Assembly: GCF_900638585.1 (NCBI RefSeq)
Contig: NZ_LR134523.1
Location: 1,462,501-1,526,500 of the forward strand
Length of the DNA: 64,000 nucleotides
Direction of reading: 5' to 3'
Source: Aedoeadaptatus ivorii
Lineage (GTDB): Bacteria > Bacillota > Clostridia > Tissierellales > Peptoniphilaceae
The notes beneath the pieces were generated by a model that was given only the letters and a program-made list of their open reading frames with translations, was not told the origin of the DNA and did not search any database. Every line of letters starts with the position of its first letter. The stretch's first letter is position 1. Below, piece by piece: positions 26,570 to 35,473 of the stretch. The translations under genes and the position numbers were made by a program.

Positions 26570-26690
26570 CAATCCACATCTTTCCCACAGTATGCACAGA
26601 GTTATGCACATCTCCACCGTGGATTTCTCGACATTCCACAGAGTTATCCACTTTATCCACAGACTTATACACGAATTACCCACAGTTTTC
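26570..26690 (+). other. DnaA-box cluster between ydiF and tsaD
   Basis: A run of nonamers close to TTATCCACA, all in one orientation. TTATCCACA is at 26653 (perfect) and TTATGCACA at 26602 (fits TTATNCACA). TTATCCACT (26644), GTATGCACA (26590), TTATACACG (26665) and TTACCCACA (26676) have one mismatch each; CAATCCACA (26570) and TTTCCCACA (26581) have two. It lies between two convergent terminators, so it is not a promoter. No dnaA, dnaN or clear AT-rich unwinding region is near, so a DnaA-binding regulatory cluster is more likely than oriC. The rest of 26436-26852 shows no gene. Confidence 0.85.
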
Positions 26691-26852
26691 ACACGACATT
26701 GTGCCCGTCATATTTTTCTCGAAGAGAGCGGAGCATTCTGCGATTTTCCCGCAACCTTGCACTATTTTTCCCTTGCGCCCGTTGATTCTCAATATCGATG
26801 CGTAAAATTTCGGTAAAATTGCGCCTGCCGATTCTCTAGGAAAAATGCCCAC

Positions 26853-26876
26853 AAAAAAAGCGGGGTGTCCCGCTTT
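26853..26876 (-). terminator. terminator of the tsaE-tsaB-rimI-tsaD operon
   Basis: Minus-strand hairpin AAAGCGGG with CCCGCTTT, followed by seven T, directly after the tsaD stop codon. Confidence 0.87.
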
Positions 26877-26879
26877 GTA

Positions 26880-27875
26880 TCAATCTAAGCCCAGATTGGG
26901 ATCGGCAAAGATCGGACTGTCTTCTCCCTTTTTGTAGCTGTAATAGCCCACGGAGGCGATCATGGCGCCGTTGTCGGTGCACAACACGGGGTCGGGATAG
27001 TAGATCGAGATTCCCTGTCGCGCGCCCCGCGCTTCCATGGCGCGGCGCAGACCCGAGTTGGCGCTCACGCCGCCGGCGAGGACGATAGTCTTCTCGCCCA
27101 GCGCTTCGGCGAGGCGGAAGGTCTTTTCCACCAGCACGTCCACCACCGCCTGCTGAAAAGAGGCGGCCATATTTTCTATCACAATCTCTTCGCCCTTTTG
27201 TCTGTGTTTGTTGATTTCGTTTAAGACGGCGGTCTTGAGCCCCGAGAAGCTGAAATCGTAGCTGTCCGCCTCCAACATCACCCGGGGCAGATCGTAGGTC
27301 TCTTCGCCCTTTTGGGCGAGTCGGTCGATCACCGGTCCGCCGGGATAGCCGATCTCCATCGCCCGGGCGACTTTGTCGAAGGCCTCCCCGGCGGCATCGT
27401 CGCGCGTCTTTCCGTAGAGGGTAAAGTCGATATAGTCGTGTACGTGGATCAGATAACTGTGCCCGCCCGATACGATCAGCCCCACAAAGGGCGGCTCGAG
27501 ATCCGCATGGGTCAGGTAGTTGGCGCAGATATGCCCGCGGATGTGGTTGACCCCCACAAAGGGTTTGTTCGTCGCCAAGGCGAGGCCGCGCCCGGCGGTA
27601 AGGCCCACCAAAAGCGCGCCGATAAGCCCCGGACCCCGGGTGGCGGCGATCACGTCGATATCGGCGAGATCCACCCCCGCTTCTTCCAAGGCGAGATCGA
27701 GCATGGGCAAAATGGCGGAGACGTGCTTTCGCGAAGCGATCTCGGGCACCACGCCGCCGAAGAGGCGATGGATCTCGATTTGCGAGGAGATCATATTCGA
27801 CAGAATCTTGCGCCCGTCTTCCACCACCGCGACGGAGGTCTCGTCGCAGGAGGATTCGATTCCCAAAGTCAACAT
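26880..27875 (-). CDS. tsaD: tRNA N6-adenosine threonylcarbamoyltransferase
   Basis: A 331-residue ASKHA-fold enzyme that, with TsaB and TsaE, transfers threonylcarbamoyl to A37 of ANN-decoding tRNAs. MLTLGIESSCDETSVAVVED, the metal-binding VNHIRGHICANYL and LIVSGGHSYLIHV are typical, as is the late DNGAMIASVGYY. It starts one base after the rimI stop. Last gene of the tsaE-tsaB-rimI-tsaD operon and convergent with ydiF. Confidence 0.96.
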   Translation of the reverse strand: MLTLGIESSCDETSVAVVEDGRKILSNMISSQIEIHRLFGGVVPEIASRKHVSAILPMLDLALEEAGVDLADIDVIAATRGPGLIGALLVGLTAGRGLALATNKPFVGVNHIRGHICANYLTHADLEPPFVGLIVSGGHSYLIHVHDYIDFTLYGKTRDDAAGEAFDKVARAMEIGYPGGPVIDRLAQKGEETYDLPRVMLEADSYDFSFSGLKTAVLNEINKHRQKGEEIVIENMAASFQQAVVDVLVEKTFRLAEALGEKTIVLAGGVSANSGLRRAMEARGARQGISIYYPDPVLCTDNGAMIASVGYYSYKKGEDSPIFADPNLGLD

Positions 27876-27876
27876 A

Positions 27877-28320
27877 TTACCACCTCTTCCAATAGATCAA
27901 GCCGTCGCGTTTTACGTCGGCGTAGTAGTTCTTGCGCACGCCCTCCACCCGAAAGCCCAAAGATTCGTAGAGGACGATGGCGGGGTAGTTGTCGTCGCGC
28001 ACCTCGAGGGTGGCGCTCGTCATCTCTTTTTCATACAGGGAAAACAGATAGTGGTTCATCATATAGCGCCCGTAGCCGTTGTTGCGGAACTCTTCTCGAA
28101 TGGCGACATTGCCGATATGTGCCTCGTCGCCCAAGAGAAAGGCGCCCACATAGCCGATCACCACGTCGTGATAGAGGAGCACCTCGTAATAGGCGAGGGG
28201 ATTTTCCAGTTCGCGCTTCCAACCCCCTTCGGTCCAGGGATTGGTAAAGCTCTCCTGCTCGATGGCGATAATCTCGTCGAGATCCGCCTCATTCGCTTGT
28301 CGCATTGTCAGATTGTCCAT
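27877..28320 (-). CDS. rimI: ribosomal protein bS18-alanine N-acetyltransferase
   Basis: A 147-residue GNAT acetyltransferase. IEQESFTNPWTEGGW, the acetyl-CoA loop FRNNGYGRYMMNH and LEVRDDNYPAIVLYESLGF match RimI, which acetylates the N-terminus of bS18. ATG at 28320 has AGGAGG upstream and overlaps tsaB by 32 bases. The longer reading into tsaB is not used. The position between tsaB and tsaD is the usual one. Confidence 0.92.
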   Translation of the reverse strand: MDNLTMRQANEADLDEIIAIEQESFTNPWTEGGWKRELENPLAYYEVLLYHDVVIGYVGAFLLGDEAHIGNVAIREEFRNNGYGRYMMNHYLFSLYEKEMTSATLEVRDDNYPAIVLYESLGFRVEGVRKNYYADVKRDGLIYWKRW

Positions 28321-29002
28321 GTTTCCTCCTGTATTCCCGCATCGCCTGGGACGGCCGCAGATAATTGGGCTCCAGGGCATAGGGATTGTCCGGCCCCTTT
28401 TCGCGGTAGCGCGCCTCGGCGAGATAGGCGATGTATTCCGCCCGCACCTTTCCCAAGGGGTCGGGATAGAGCACGAGATCCGGACGCGCCGCGGCGAAGT
28501 CGTCGCGATACGACAAGAGCCCATCGCCCAAGAGCACCGCGCCCTCGCTCGCCGCTTCCGCCACCGCCTCTACCGAGCGGGCGTCGTCTTCGCTGATGCG
28601 CAACAGCCGTCCGCCCGCGCCGCGCCGAAAGCGGCTGCAGTAGACGCGATTTCGGCGGGCGTCGAGTACGGGGATAATCTCCTCCCCTTCCGCCGCCTGC
28701 GACGCAAGCGCCTCGAGGGTCGATACCCCCACCAGGGGAATGTTCGAAGCGCGGGAGAGGATTTTGGCGAGTACCACCGAGATCCGAAGGCCCGTAAACG
28801 AGCCGGGCCCCGTCCCCGTCGCGATCAGATCCATATCGGCGATCTTCAGGTCCAAACCGTTTAACATTCCCTCGATCATGCCGATTAGGGTCTCGGAGTG
28901 AGACAGCGTACTGTTGATCGCGGATTGGGCGAGCTTTTTTCCGTCTTCGACGACGGCACAGGTCGCCTCCATCGTGGCGGTATCAAAGGCGAGTGTCTTC
29001 AT
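28289..29002 (-). CDS. tsaB: tRNA threonylcarbamoyladenosine biosynthesis protein TsaB
   Basis: A 237-residue TsaD-like, catalytically inactive partner that bridges TsaD and TsaE. KTLAFDTATMEATCAVVEDG, LIATGTGPGSFTGLRI and GVSTLEALASQA are clear family marks. It overlaps tsaE by 20 bases and rimI by 32. Confidence 0.93.
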   Translation of the reverse strand: MKTLAFDTATMEATCAVVEDGKKLAQSAINSTLSHSETLIGMIEGMLNGLDLKIADMDLIATGTGPGSFTGLRISVVLAKILSRASNIPLVGVSTLEALASQAAEGEEIIPVLDARRNRVYCSRFRRGAGGRLLRISEDDARSVEAVAEAASEGAVLLGDGLLSYRDDFAAARPDLVLYPDPLGKVRAEYIAYLAEARYREKGPDNPYALEPNYLRPSQAMREYRRKHGQSDNATSE

Positions 29003-29447
29003 ACTTCGCCACCTCCTGTTCCAATTCCTTGCCCCGCGGCCCCACGCCCTTTGCGGTGATTTCTCGGGTGGTTTCGTCGATCCGCCGAAATTCGAGGACC
29101 AAATAATTTTCGGGCAGGCTCTCTTCGATCAAATTCGCCCACTCGATGGCCGACACCGCGGCATCGCCCAACAAATCCTCGCCGCCCACCTGAAAGAAAT
29201 CCTCCTCGTCGCGGAGGCGGTACGCGTCGAAATGGTAAAGCGGCGGATCGCCCTTATAAATATTTACGATGGCAAAGGTGGCGCTGGTCACATCGCCGTG
29301 AAAGCCCATGCCCTCCGCGAGCGCCTTGACGAAGGTGGTCTTTCCCGCGCCCAAATCGCCGATGAGGGCGAGAATATCATAAGCCTTGACCCGCTCTCCC
29401 AAATAGCGGCCCAATGCTTCGGTTTTGTCTTGTCCGTTGAGTATCAT
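28983..29447 (-). CDS. tsaE: tRNA threonylcarbamoyladenosine biosynthesis ATPase TsaE
   Basis: A 154-residue P-loop ATPase. The Walker A GDLGAGKTTFVKALAEG and the later LYHFDAYRL and AIEWANLIEE fit TsaE, which drives turnover of the TsaBDE complex. First gene of its operon, with GGAGGGAAGC before the ATG. Confidence 0.94.
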   Translation of the reverse strand: MILNGQDKTEALGRYLGERVKAYDILALIGDLGAGKTTFVKALAEGMGFHGDVTSATFAIVNIYKGDPPLYHFDAYRLRDEEDFFQVGGEDLLGDAAVSAIEWANLIEESLPENYLVLEFRRIDETTREITAKGVGPRGKELEQEVAKYEDTRL

Positions 29448-29578
29448 TGCTTCCCTCCTAAACTGTAATTATATCCAATTTTGGCGACAGAAAAAAGCGG
29501 CGACAGGCTTTTGGCATCTGTCTCGAGGATTCGGGGCGAATTCGGGTATCTTTTGAACGATCTATAAAGGAGGTAGCT

Positions 29579-29953
29579 ATGCAAACACTGACCGTACGAC
29601 TCTATGTCGACGACCCCGATGCCGCATCGTACTTTTATCTCGACCTGTTTCGCGCATCGATCGTCCATCGATTCGAATACGAGGGAAGGGCCGATCGGAT
29701 CGAGATGGAAATCGAAGGCGTGCCCTTTACGCTGATTCGCTATCCGGGTCCCAAAATCCCCGCGAACTGCCTGGAATTTCAGGTGGCGGTCGAAAAGGAC
29801 CGGCTCGCTTCCCTCTATGCGGATGCCCTGGAACGGGACGCCGTCGCCATAGAAGCGCCCGCCACGTGCACCGAAGTGTGGGAGACGACGGCGTGCTTCG
29901 ACGATCCCTTCGGTTTTCGCTGGAACCTCTATCACAAAGACGACGAGATATAA
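29579..29953 (+). CDS. VOC/glyoxalase-fold family protein
   Basis: A 124-residue protein with the paired beta-alpha-beta-beta-beta modules of the vicinal-oxygen-chelate fold. The first runs LTVRLYVDDPDAASYFYLDLF and the second ends DDPFGFRWNLYHKDD, as in PhnB/YjdN-like or glyoxalase-like proteins. Metal ligands cannot be assigned with confidence, so the reaction is unknown. AAGGAGG precedes the ATG. Confidence 0.75.
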   Translation: MQTLTVRLYVDDPDAASYFYLDLFRASIVHRFEYEGRADRIEMEIEGVPFTLIRYPGPKIPANCLEFQVAVEKDRLASLYADALERDAVAIEAPATCTEVWETTACFDDPFGFRWNLYHKDDEI

Positions 29954-29982
29954 AAAACGCCCTCCGAGAGGAGGGCCCTTTT
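29952..29982. terminator. shared terminator between VOC protein and nitroreductase genes
   Basis: GCCCTCC-GAGA-GGAGGGC has T tracts on both sides, so it can end both convergent genes. Confidence 0.85.
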
Positions 29983-30505
29983 ACTGTCCGAATCGCTCGT
30001 CGTGGCGGGGACTGTCCGCGCGCTCTTTTCGGGCGGCCGGCGTCTCGGCGGGATGGCCCACGGCAAGAACGCAGCCGACATAATATCTATCCGGCACATC
30101 CAGGAGCTTGCGCACATACTCGGCGCTTTCGATCCCATCTTGGGTGCGGGCGCCGTCGACATGGATCCAGCAGGAACCCAGACCCAGATCCGCCGCGGCA
30201 TACTGCATAGTGATCGCGGCGATGGCGGCATCGTGGACATAGGTGCCCTTGCCATTTTCGGTATCGGCGAGTACCGCTATGGCGAGCGCCGCCCCGGCAA
30301 GTGGCGCACTGCCCACCGGCTTCAGCTCCGACAAAAGCGCGAGCGTCTTGGGATCGCGTACCATTACAAACTCCACAGGTCGGCGGTTCATCGCGGAGGG
30401 CGCATTCAATGCCGCCTCGGCGATCAGATCCATATCTTTGATATCCACCGGCTCGTCGGTGAATTTTCGAATACTTCTGCGCCTTTCGGCCAAATCCAAA
30501 AACAT
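29981..30505 (-). CDS. nitroreductase family protein (small)
   Basis: A 174-residue FMN-type oxidoreductase. RRSIRKFTDEPVDIKD at the start supplies FMN-binding Arg residues. APSAMNRRPVEFVMV, the AAADLGLGSCWIH motif and the late GCVLAVGHPAETPAA are family marks. The substrate is unknown; such enzymes reduce nitro, quinone or enoyl compounds. A second, different family member lies at 33956. Confidence 0.87.
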   Translation of the reverse strand: MFLDLAERRRSIRKFTDEPVDIKDMDLIAEAALNAPSAMNRRPVEFVMVRDPKTLALLSELKPVGSAPLAGAALAIAVLADTENGKGTYVHDAAIAAITMQYAAADLGLGSCWIHVDGARTQDGIESAEYVRKLLDVPDRYYVGCVLAVGHPAETPAARKERADSPRHDERFGQ

Positions 30506-30725
30506 AGTATCACCTCGTATATTTTATACCCGAAAGTCGATCGGTTCTCCCGTTTGTACCGTCGAACGCCGCATTTCTATGTCTCTTTATGTAATATATG
30601 GGTAAAGTTTTCGGTAATATAGGTGTTTTGCAGGCAAATCACTTTAATGTACCGCCGCCCGAGAGTGTACTATTAGACACCGGAATCACAATTACAGGAA
30701 TTGTTTCTAATTATTTTCCGATTCG

Positions 30726-30754
30726 TTGCCGGCGTACGAGTAGTTTTATATATT
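30726..30754 (+). promoter_or_regulatory. promoter of the frameshifted surface-protein gene
   Basis: TTGCCG (30726-30731), 17 bases, TATATT (30749-30754), upstream of AGGAGG at 30785. The rest of 30506-30725 shows a GGGTATA motif for the opposite gene (30525-30531) and nothing else that I can name. Confidence 0.55.
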
Positions 30755-30796
30755 CAGACGCCCGATCCTTAGGACGTTTGTCAAAGGAGGATGATG

Positions 30797-31854
30797 ATGA
30801 AGAACAAAAAGAAAATTTTGTCCGTCGCACTGGCCGCTTCCCTCGCCCTGCAGATGAATGTGCCGGTAATCGCACATGCCGCCGAAGCCGATGCGCCGAA
30901 GCGCCCTGCCATCGGCAGCCGCCTTTCTGCGGGCATTTTGGACTTGTCGAATGAAAGCATCGTCGGCAAATTGATCGCACGGCTCAAGGCCTACCAAGCG
31001 GAAACCACAGGCCCCCGCTACGAATTGGCGACGACGGCGATCGAAAGCACCACGATTGCGACGCGGGATCTGCGCATGAAGCCCGAGACGGTACACCGCC
31101 GCATCGGATTTGAAATCACCCGTGCGGTCGGCTATCTGGCAGAGCATCGAAAGACGCCATTCAAAAAGAAACCGAACGCCTACAAGCCGTCACCCAAGAA
31201 GGGATCGATTCCCCCGATCTGACCGCCGACGACTACGCCACGATGTATATAAAAGAGGATTCCCTGCGGGTGGACATCCGCCAAGCGCGCAAATACCGCA
31301 GCCAAGAATTGGCAGGCCCCCTGAAAAAAGAACTCCGCCAAAAGCTCACCGAATATATCCACGATGCGGATCGTCTGTTGGCGAAAAACCGCATTACCAC
31401 CGGCGAAGTTTGGGAATACGCGCTCCTCTTCCAACAACAGTTCCAAGAAATCAAGACCGCCAATGAAGGAATTTCCGCAGAAATCGCAGAAATCGACGCG
31501 GCCAAAGAAATCTTGGCAGAGGCCATCGAAAAGGGCACCGCACTCCGCAAAGAAGCCACCGGCACAGAACACGCAGAACTGCGCCGCGCATTGGGCAAGG
31601 CACTGGCCGAAGCACGCGCCGTAAAAAACGATGCTAGCGCCTCTAAGGAAGCCGTAGACGCACAAATCGAAGCCTTGGATGCGCTTTTAGAAACGGCAAC
31701 CGATGCGCTCGCCACCGAATCTCCCGAAGAAGTCGCTGAAGACGCCGAAGAAGCCGTCGACGCGGAAGACAATGGCGAAGACGCGGCTATAGAAGGCGAA
31801 GAAACCGGAGAAGCCGAAGTCGCACCCGACGTCGAAAAAGTGCCCGCCGAATAA
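30797..31854 (+). pseudogene. secreted alanine/glutamate-rich surface protein, split by a frameshift
   Basis: The first part (30797-31222, 141 codons) starts with a signal peptide MKNKKKILSVALAASLALQM and ends early at a TGA. The second part is open in another frame from 31153 to 31854 and continues plausible protein (DAIQKETERLQAVTQEGIDS) right after AEHRK. One missing A in the AAA run at 31150-31152 explains the change. Joined, the product would be about 352 residues: signal, helical region, a FIVAR-like repeat (ALAEARAVKNDASASKEAVD) and a Glu/Ala-rich acidic tail without LPXTG anchor. Sequencing error, phase-variable tract and true pseudogene are all possible. Ribosome site AGGAGG at 30785. 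Confidence 0.75.
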
Positions 31855-31871
31855 AACAAGGCAAAGCGCGC

Positions 31872-31903
31872 AACAAAAAAAGGCCGCATGGCCTTTTTTT
31901 GTT
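31872..31903. terminator. bidirectional terminator between surface-protein gene and htrA
   Basis: Perfect 14-base arms AACAAAAAAAGGCC and GGCCTTTTTTTGTT around GCAT. T-rich on both strands. Confidence 0.9.
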
Positions 31904-31924
31904 GCCTTTTGTATGCATTACCGC

Positions 31925-33160
31925 TTATCCCAAGGGCGGGAAAAATCCCCGTCGCTTTCTGCTGTTTTCGGTGGGCGCCTGCGGAGCCTGGTAGTCGGTA
32001 AAGGTGAGGTCGACGACGAGTTCTTTGCCGTCTCGCATCAATGTGAGCTTCACCGCATCGCCCGGCTTGTACTTATAGAGTTCCCTGCGCAGCTGCGCCA
32101 TGGATTCGATCTCCCGGTCGCCCATTTTTAGGATAATGTCGTTGACCTGCAGTCCCGCCGCCGCGGCCGGGCTGTCGGCCTGTACGCCGCCGACGAGGAC
32201 GCCCTTACCGTCGGTTCCCAAATCGTAGCCGCTTCGCTCTACGGCGCTTACGCTATAGCCGCCGATCCCCACGGAGACGGAGCGGAAGTCGCCGGTCTTG
32301 ATGACCTGCTCGATAATGGGCTTGGCGGTGTTTACGGGAATGGAAAAGCCCAATCCCTCTGCCGTGGCGATCTTGACCGAGTTGATCCCCACGACCTCCC
32401 CTTCGCTGTTTAAGAGGGGGCCGCCCGAATTGCCCTGGTTGATGGAGGCATCGGTTTGAATCAAGCCGTCCATATAATTGCCCTGCACTTCGCCGATGCT
32501 CCGGTTCAGACCCGAAATCACCCCTGCCGTTACCGAACGCTGAAAGTCTAGCCCCAGCGGGTTTCCGATGGCGACGGCGATCTCGCCGATATTGATGCTG
32601 TCGCTGTCGCCCATTTTCAAGGGGCTCAGACCCGTGCGGTCTACCTTGACGAGCCCCAAATCCATCGTGGTATCGGACCAGACGACCTTGCCCTCGGTTT
32701 CGGAGCCGTCGTTAAACAACACTTTTACGGTGTTGTCCGCCGCCCCCACCACGTGGGCGTTGGAGAGGATATAGCCGTCCTCGGCAATCACAAATCCGCT
32801 GCCGCTTCCCTCTACGGCCATGGGGCCCATCGGCGTGTTTTGCGTCATCGAGGTGGTGATCCCCACCACCGAAGGCATAGCGGCCTCCGCCACCGATTCT
32901 ACGATACCCGCCTGATGATCGCGGTCCTGTTTTTTCACATTCTTTTCTTGCTTGCCTTGTGCCGGCGACGCCATAATGCCCTCGGACACACGCGGCGTAT
33001 CCATCATGCGGTAGGTTACGAATCCTCCCGCCACGCCGCCCAATAGGGCAAAGATCAGCGCCCAAAGAATCCAGACCCCCGCGCCGCGCCGCTTGGGTTT
33101 TGTGTTGTATTCGTAAGTATAGCGTCTTGTATCTCTATTTTCGTTTTCGTTCGGTTCCAT
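31925..33160 (-). CDS. htrA: HtrA/DegP-family membrane-anchored serine protease
   Basis: A 411-residue protease/chaperone. One N-terminal span (about residues 28-52) anchors it. The trypsin-like domain has catalytic His in SNAHVV, Asp in DTTMDLGLVKVD and Ser in NQGNSGGPLL. A C-terminal PDZ domain follows (about 310-400), with DGKGVLVGGVQADSPAAAAG. It would degrade misfolded proteins outside the membrane. It is divergent from the MBL-fold gene with about 110 bases between them. Confidence 0.95.
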   Translation of the reverse strand: MEPNENENRDTRRYTYEYNTKPKRRGAGVWILWALIFALLGGVAGGFVTYRMMDTPRVSEGIMASPAQGKQEKNVKKQDRDHQAGIVESVAEAAMPSVVGITTSMTQNTPMGPMAVEGSGSGFVIAEDGYILSNAHVVGAADNTVKVLFNDGSETEGKVVWSDTTMDLGLVKVDRTGLSPLKMGDSDSINIGEIAVAIGNPLGLDFQRSVTAGVISGLNRSIGEVQGNYMDGLIQTDASINQGNSGGPLLNSEGEVVGINSVKIATAEGLGFSIPVNTAKPIIEQVIKTGDFRSVSVGIGGYSVSAVERSGYDLGTDGKGVLVGGVQADSPAAAAGLQVNDIILKMGDREIESMAQLRRELYKYKPGDAVKLTLMRDGKELVVDLTFTDYQAPQAPTENSRKRRGFFPPLG

Positions 33161-33270
33161 CGTACGCTCCTTTCTTACACTGTATGCTAACTATACCCCC
33201 GTCATTTGATTATTTGGTGAAACCTTTACTAAGATTTGTATTTGGGTATATAGATCTGGAGGAGGGATCT

Positions 33271-33945
33271 ATGAAGGTTCAGTTTATTCATCACAGCTCG
33301 TATCGCATCGAAACCGCCGACCGCGTATTGGTCTTCGACTACACCGAAGGGCCGCTCGATCTGCCCACGGACAAGGCGATCTATTTTGTCGCCACCCACG
33401 GCCACGGCGACCATTTCAACCCCGAGATCTATCGCCATAGGGACCGGGCGCAGTATATCCTGTCCTTCGACATCGACGATCCCATCGAGGACGCGCATAT
33501 TTTGCATACGGACGAAACCATCGAGGTCGACGGCATGGTCTTTCACGGCTTCGGCTCCACCGACGAGGGCCTGAGCATTCTCGTAGAAATCGACGGCAAG
33601 ACAATCTACCATTCCGGCGATTTGAACTTTTGGCTCTGGCCCCGCTACTCGGCCGAAGACATCGAGGCCATGGCACAGGATTTTATGCGCGAAGCGGACA
33701 AGGCCGCGGCGTTTGCCCCCATCGACGTGGTGATGGGCATCGTCGATCCCCGTATGAAGGATTTTTATTATCTCAGCAGCGAATACTTTTTGCGTAAGCT
33801 CAAACCCCGCCACTTTTTTCCCCTGCATTTGTGGGGCGACTTTCCGTTGTCGCAGGCCTTTCGCGACAAATTCGAAGAGGCCTATGCGACGGAAATTCAC
33901 AGTCTGAAAGAAGACGGCGAGGTCTTTGACATAAATATTCAATAA
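33271..33945 (+). CDS. metallo-beta-lactamase-fold hydrolase
   Basis: A 224-residue MBL-fold protein. VATHGHGDHFNPE is the zinc-binding HxHxDH motif and IYHSGDLNFW supplies the next ligand region. Family members of this UlaG-like branch act on diverse substrates, so the reaction is not assigned. ATG at 33271 is chosen for the GGAGGAGGG ribosome site; the longer reading lacks one. The nitroreductase gene follows 10 bases later, so the two are co-transcribed. Confidence 0.85.
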   Translation: MKVQFIHHSSYRIETADRVLVFDYTEGPLDLPTDKAIYFVATHGHGDHFNPEIYRHRDRAQYILSFDIDDPIEDAHILHTDETIEVDGMVFHGFGSTDEGLSILVEIDGKTIYHSGDLNFWLWPRYSAEDIEAMAQDFMREADKAAAFAPIDVVMGIVDPRMKDFYYLSSEYFLRKLKPRHFFPLHLWGDFPLSQAFRDKFEEAYATEIHSLKEDGEVFDINIQ

Positions 33946-33955
33946 GGAGGCAGTT

Positions 33956-34480
33956 ATGGAACTGAAAGAACGAATCTTAAAGCGCCGGGCGGTACGCAAA
34001 TACGTCCCCGGGGAAACCATGGATCGCGACACTTTGCTCGAGGTGTTGATGTATGCGTCGATGGGCCCCAGCAAGGGCAATGCCCACCCGGTGGAATTCC
34101 TATTGGTGGAAGACGAGGAAAAGAAGCGCAAGCTGGCGGCGATCAAGCGCTACGGCACCAAATACCTATCCGATGCGCCCCAAATCCTGATCGTCATGGG
34201 CAACACCAGCGTCGACTCCACCTGGGTGGAAGAGGCGAGCATCGCGGCGAGCTACTTGGGCCTGCTCTTAGAAGAAGAGGGCTTCGGCTCCAGTTGGGTG
34301 AACATCCGCGACCAAAAGACCCAAGAGGGCGAAGACGCCGAGGCGGCGGTCAAGAAGTTGTTTAACATTCCACCGGAATACGGCGTGCTGGCGCTGATCC
34401 CCTTCGGCAAGCAAGACGAACGCCTGCCCAAGAGAAAGCCCTTCGACGCGTCGGAAAAACTCCATACGGATTCTTTCTAA
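33956..34480 (+). CDS. nitroreductase family protein
   Basis: A 174-residue FMN-dependent oxidoreductase. LKRRAVRKYVPGETMD, MGPSKGNAHPVEFLLV and the late YGVLALIPFGKQDER fit the family. GGAGG lies before the ATG, and the gene follows the MBL-fold gene by 10 bases. The substrate is unknown. It is not a close duplicate of the protein at 29981, although equal in length. Confidence 0.87.
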   Translation: MELKERILKRRAVRKYVPGETMDRDTLLEVLMYASMGPSKGNAHPVEFLLVEDEEKKRKLAAIKRYGTKYLSDAPQILIVMGNTSVDSTWVEEASIAASYLGLLLEEEGFGSSWVNIRDQKTQEGEDAEAAVKKLFNIPPEYGVLALIPFGKQDERLPKRKPFDASEKLHTDSF

Positions 34481-34486
34481 TCCGCA

Positions 34487-34513
34487 AAATCCCCGGGAGA
34501 CCGGGGATTTTTT
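34487..34513 (+). terminator. terminator of the MBL-nitroreductase pair
   Basis: Ten-base arms AAATCCCCGG and CCGGGGATTT around GAGA, followed by TTT. Confidence 0.87.
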
Positions 34514-34532
34514 CTACCTTTTCTATAGACAG

Positions 34533-34563
34533 CAAAAAGAGCGACCCCTGCGGTCGCTCTTTT
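34533..34563. terminator. terminator of thlA-crt-hbd
   Basis: AGAGCGACC and GGTCGCTCT arms, with T-rich flanks on both strands. It lies about 30 bases after the hbd stop. Confidence 0.8.
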
Positions 34564-34594
34564 GTCTGTGCATTGCGGGAGAAGGAATTTCTTC

Positions 34595-35443
34595 TTATTT
34601 GCTGTAATCGAAGAAACCTTGACCGGATTTGCGGCCCAGCTTGCCGCCGCGAACCATCTTTCTGAGGAGGATGTGTGCGCGGTATTTGCTGTCGCCGAAT
34701 TCATTGTAGAGTACGTCCATAATCGCGAGGACGACGTCGAGACCTACCAAGTCGCCCAGTGCCAAGGGTCCCATGGGGTGGTTGGCGCCGAGTTTCATGG
34801 CGGTGTCGATGTCTTCGGCAGAGGCGATGCCTTCTGCGTAGATGCCGATGGCTTCGTTGATCATCGGGATCAGGATGCGGTTCACTACGAAGCCGGGGGC
34901 TTCGTCGACTTCGACCGGGGTCTTGCCGATGGCTTCGGAGAGCTCGATGATGGCCTTCTTGGTTTCTTCACTGGTGTTGATGCCGCAGATGACTTCGATG
35001 AGTTTCATCATGGGAACCGGGTTGAAGAAGTGCATGCCGATGACTTTGTCGGGGCGGTTGGTTACCGCTGCGATGTCGGTGATGCTCAAAGAAGAGGTGT
35101 TGGTGGCGAGGATGGTCTTTTCGTCGCAGAGCTCGTCACATTGTTTGAAGTAGTCTTTTTTGATTTCCGGATCTTCGGAAGCGGCTTCGATGATGAGATC
35201 GCAGTCGGAAAGGTCTTTGAAGTCTTCGACGATGGAGATGCGCTTCATAGCGGCGTCCATGTCTTCTTGGGTCATTCTTTCCTTGCTTACGTTTTTGGCG
35301 TAGGCTTTTTCTACCTTCCCGGTGATCTTGTCGATCTTTTCTTGGGTGAGATTTCTACTCTTGATCACCACTTCGTGTCCCGTAGCCGTAACTTGTACGA
35401 TGCCCAGTCCCATAGTACCGGAACCGATAACTCCGATTTTCAT
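34595..35443 (-). CDS. hbd: 3-hydroxybutyryl-CoA dehydrogenase
   Basis: A 282-residue NAD(P)-dependent enzyme that reduces acetoacetyl-CoA to 3-hydroxybutyryl-CoA. The Rossmann motif [12 protein letters not shown] is at residues 6-17. [13 protein letters not shown] and [17 protein letters not shown] surround the catalytic His. The C-terminal domain has [15 protein letters not shown]. Last gene of thlA-crt-hbd, the upper butyrate pathway. bcd-etfAB and the terminal butyrate enzymes are not in the window. Confidence 0.96.
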   Translation of the reverse strand: MKIGVIGSGTMGLGIVQVTATGHEVVIKSRNLTQEKIDKITGKVEKAYAKNVSKERMTQEDMDAAMKRISIVEDFKDLSDCDLIIEAASEDPEIKKDYFKQCDELCDEKTILATNTSSLSITDIAAVTNRPDKVIGMHFFNPVPMMKLIEVICGINTSEETKKAIIELSEAIGKTPVEVDEAPGFVVNRILIPMINEAIGIYAEGIASAEDIDTAMKLGANHPMGPLALGDLVGLDVVLAIMDVLYNEFGDSKYRAHILLRKMVRGGKLGRKSGQGFFDYSK

Positions 35444-35473
35444 GAATGTCCTCCTATTCCAATCAATTAACGA

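Noticed and set aside
26570..26690. oriC
   Set aside because: The DnaA boxes are strong, but dnaA, dnaN, rpmH, gidA or an obvious AT-rich unwinding element are not next to them. The convergent gene context fits a DnaA-box cluster instead.
31110..31466. 118-codon ORF bridging the surface-protein frameshift in the third frame
   Set aside because: Its product is Arg/Pro-rich and low in complexity, typical of an off-frame reading. The other two frames give continuous plausible protein.
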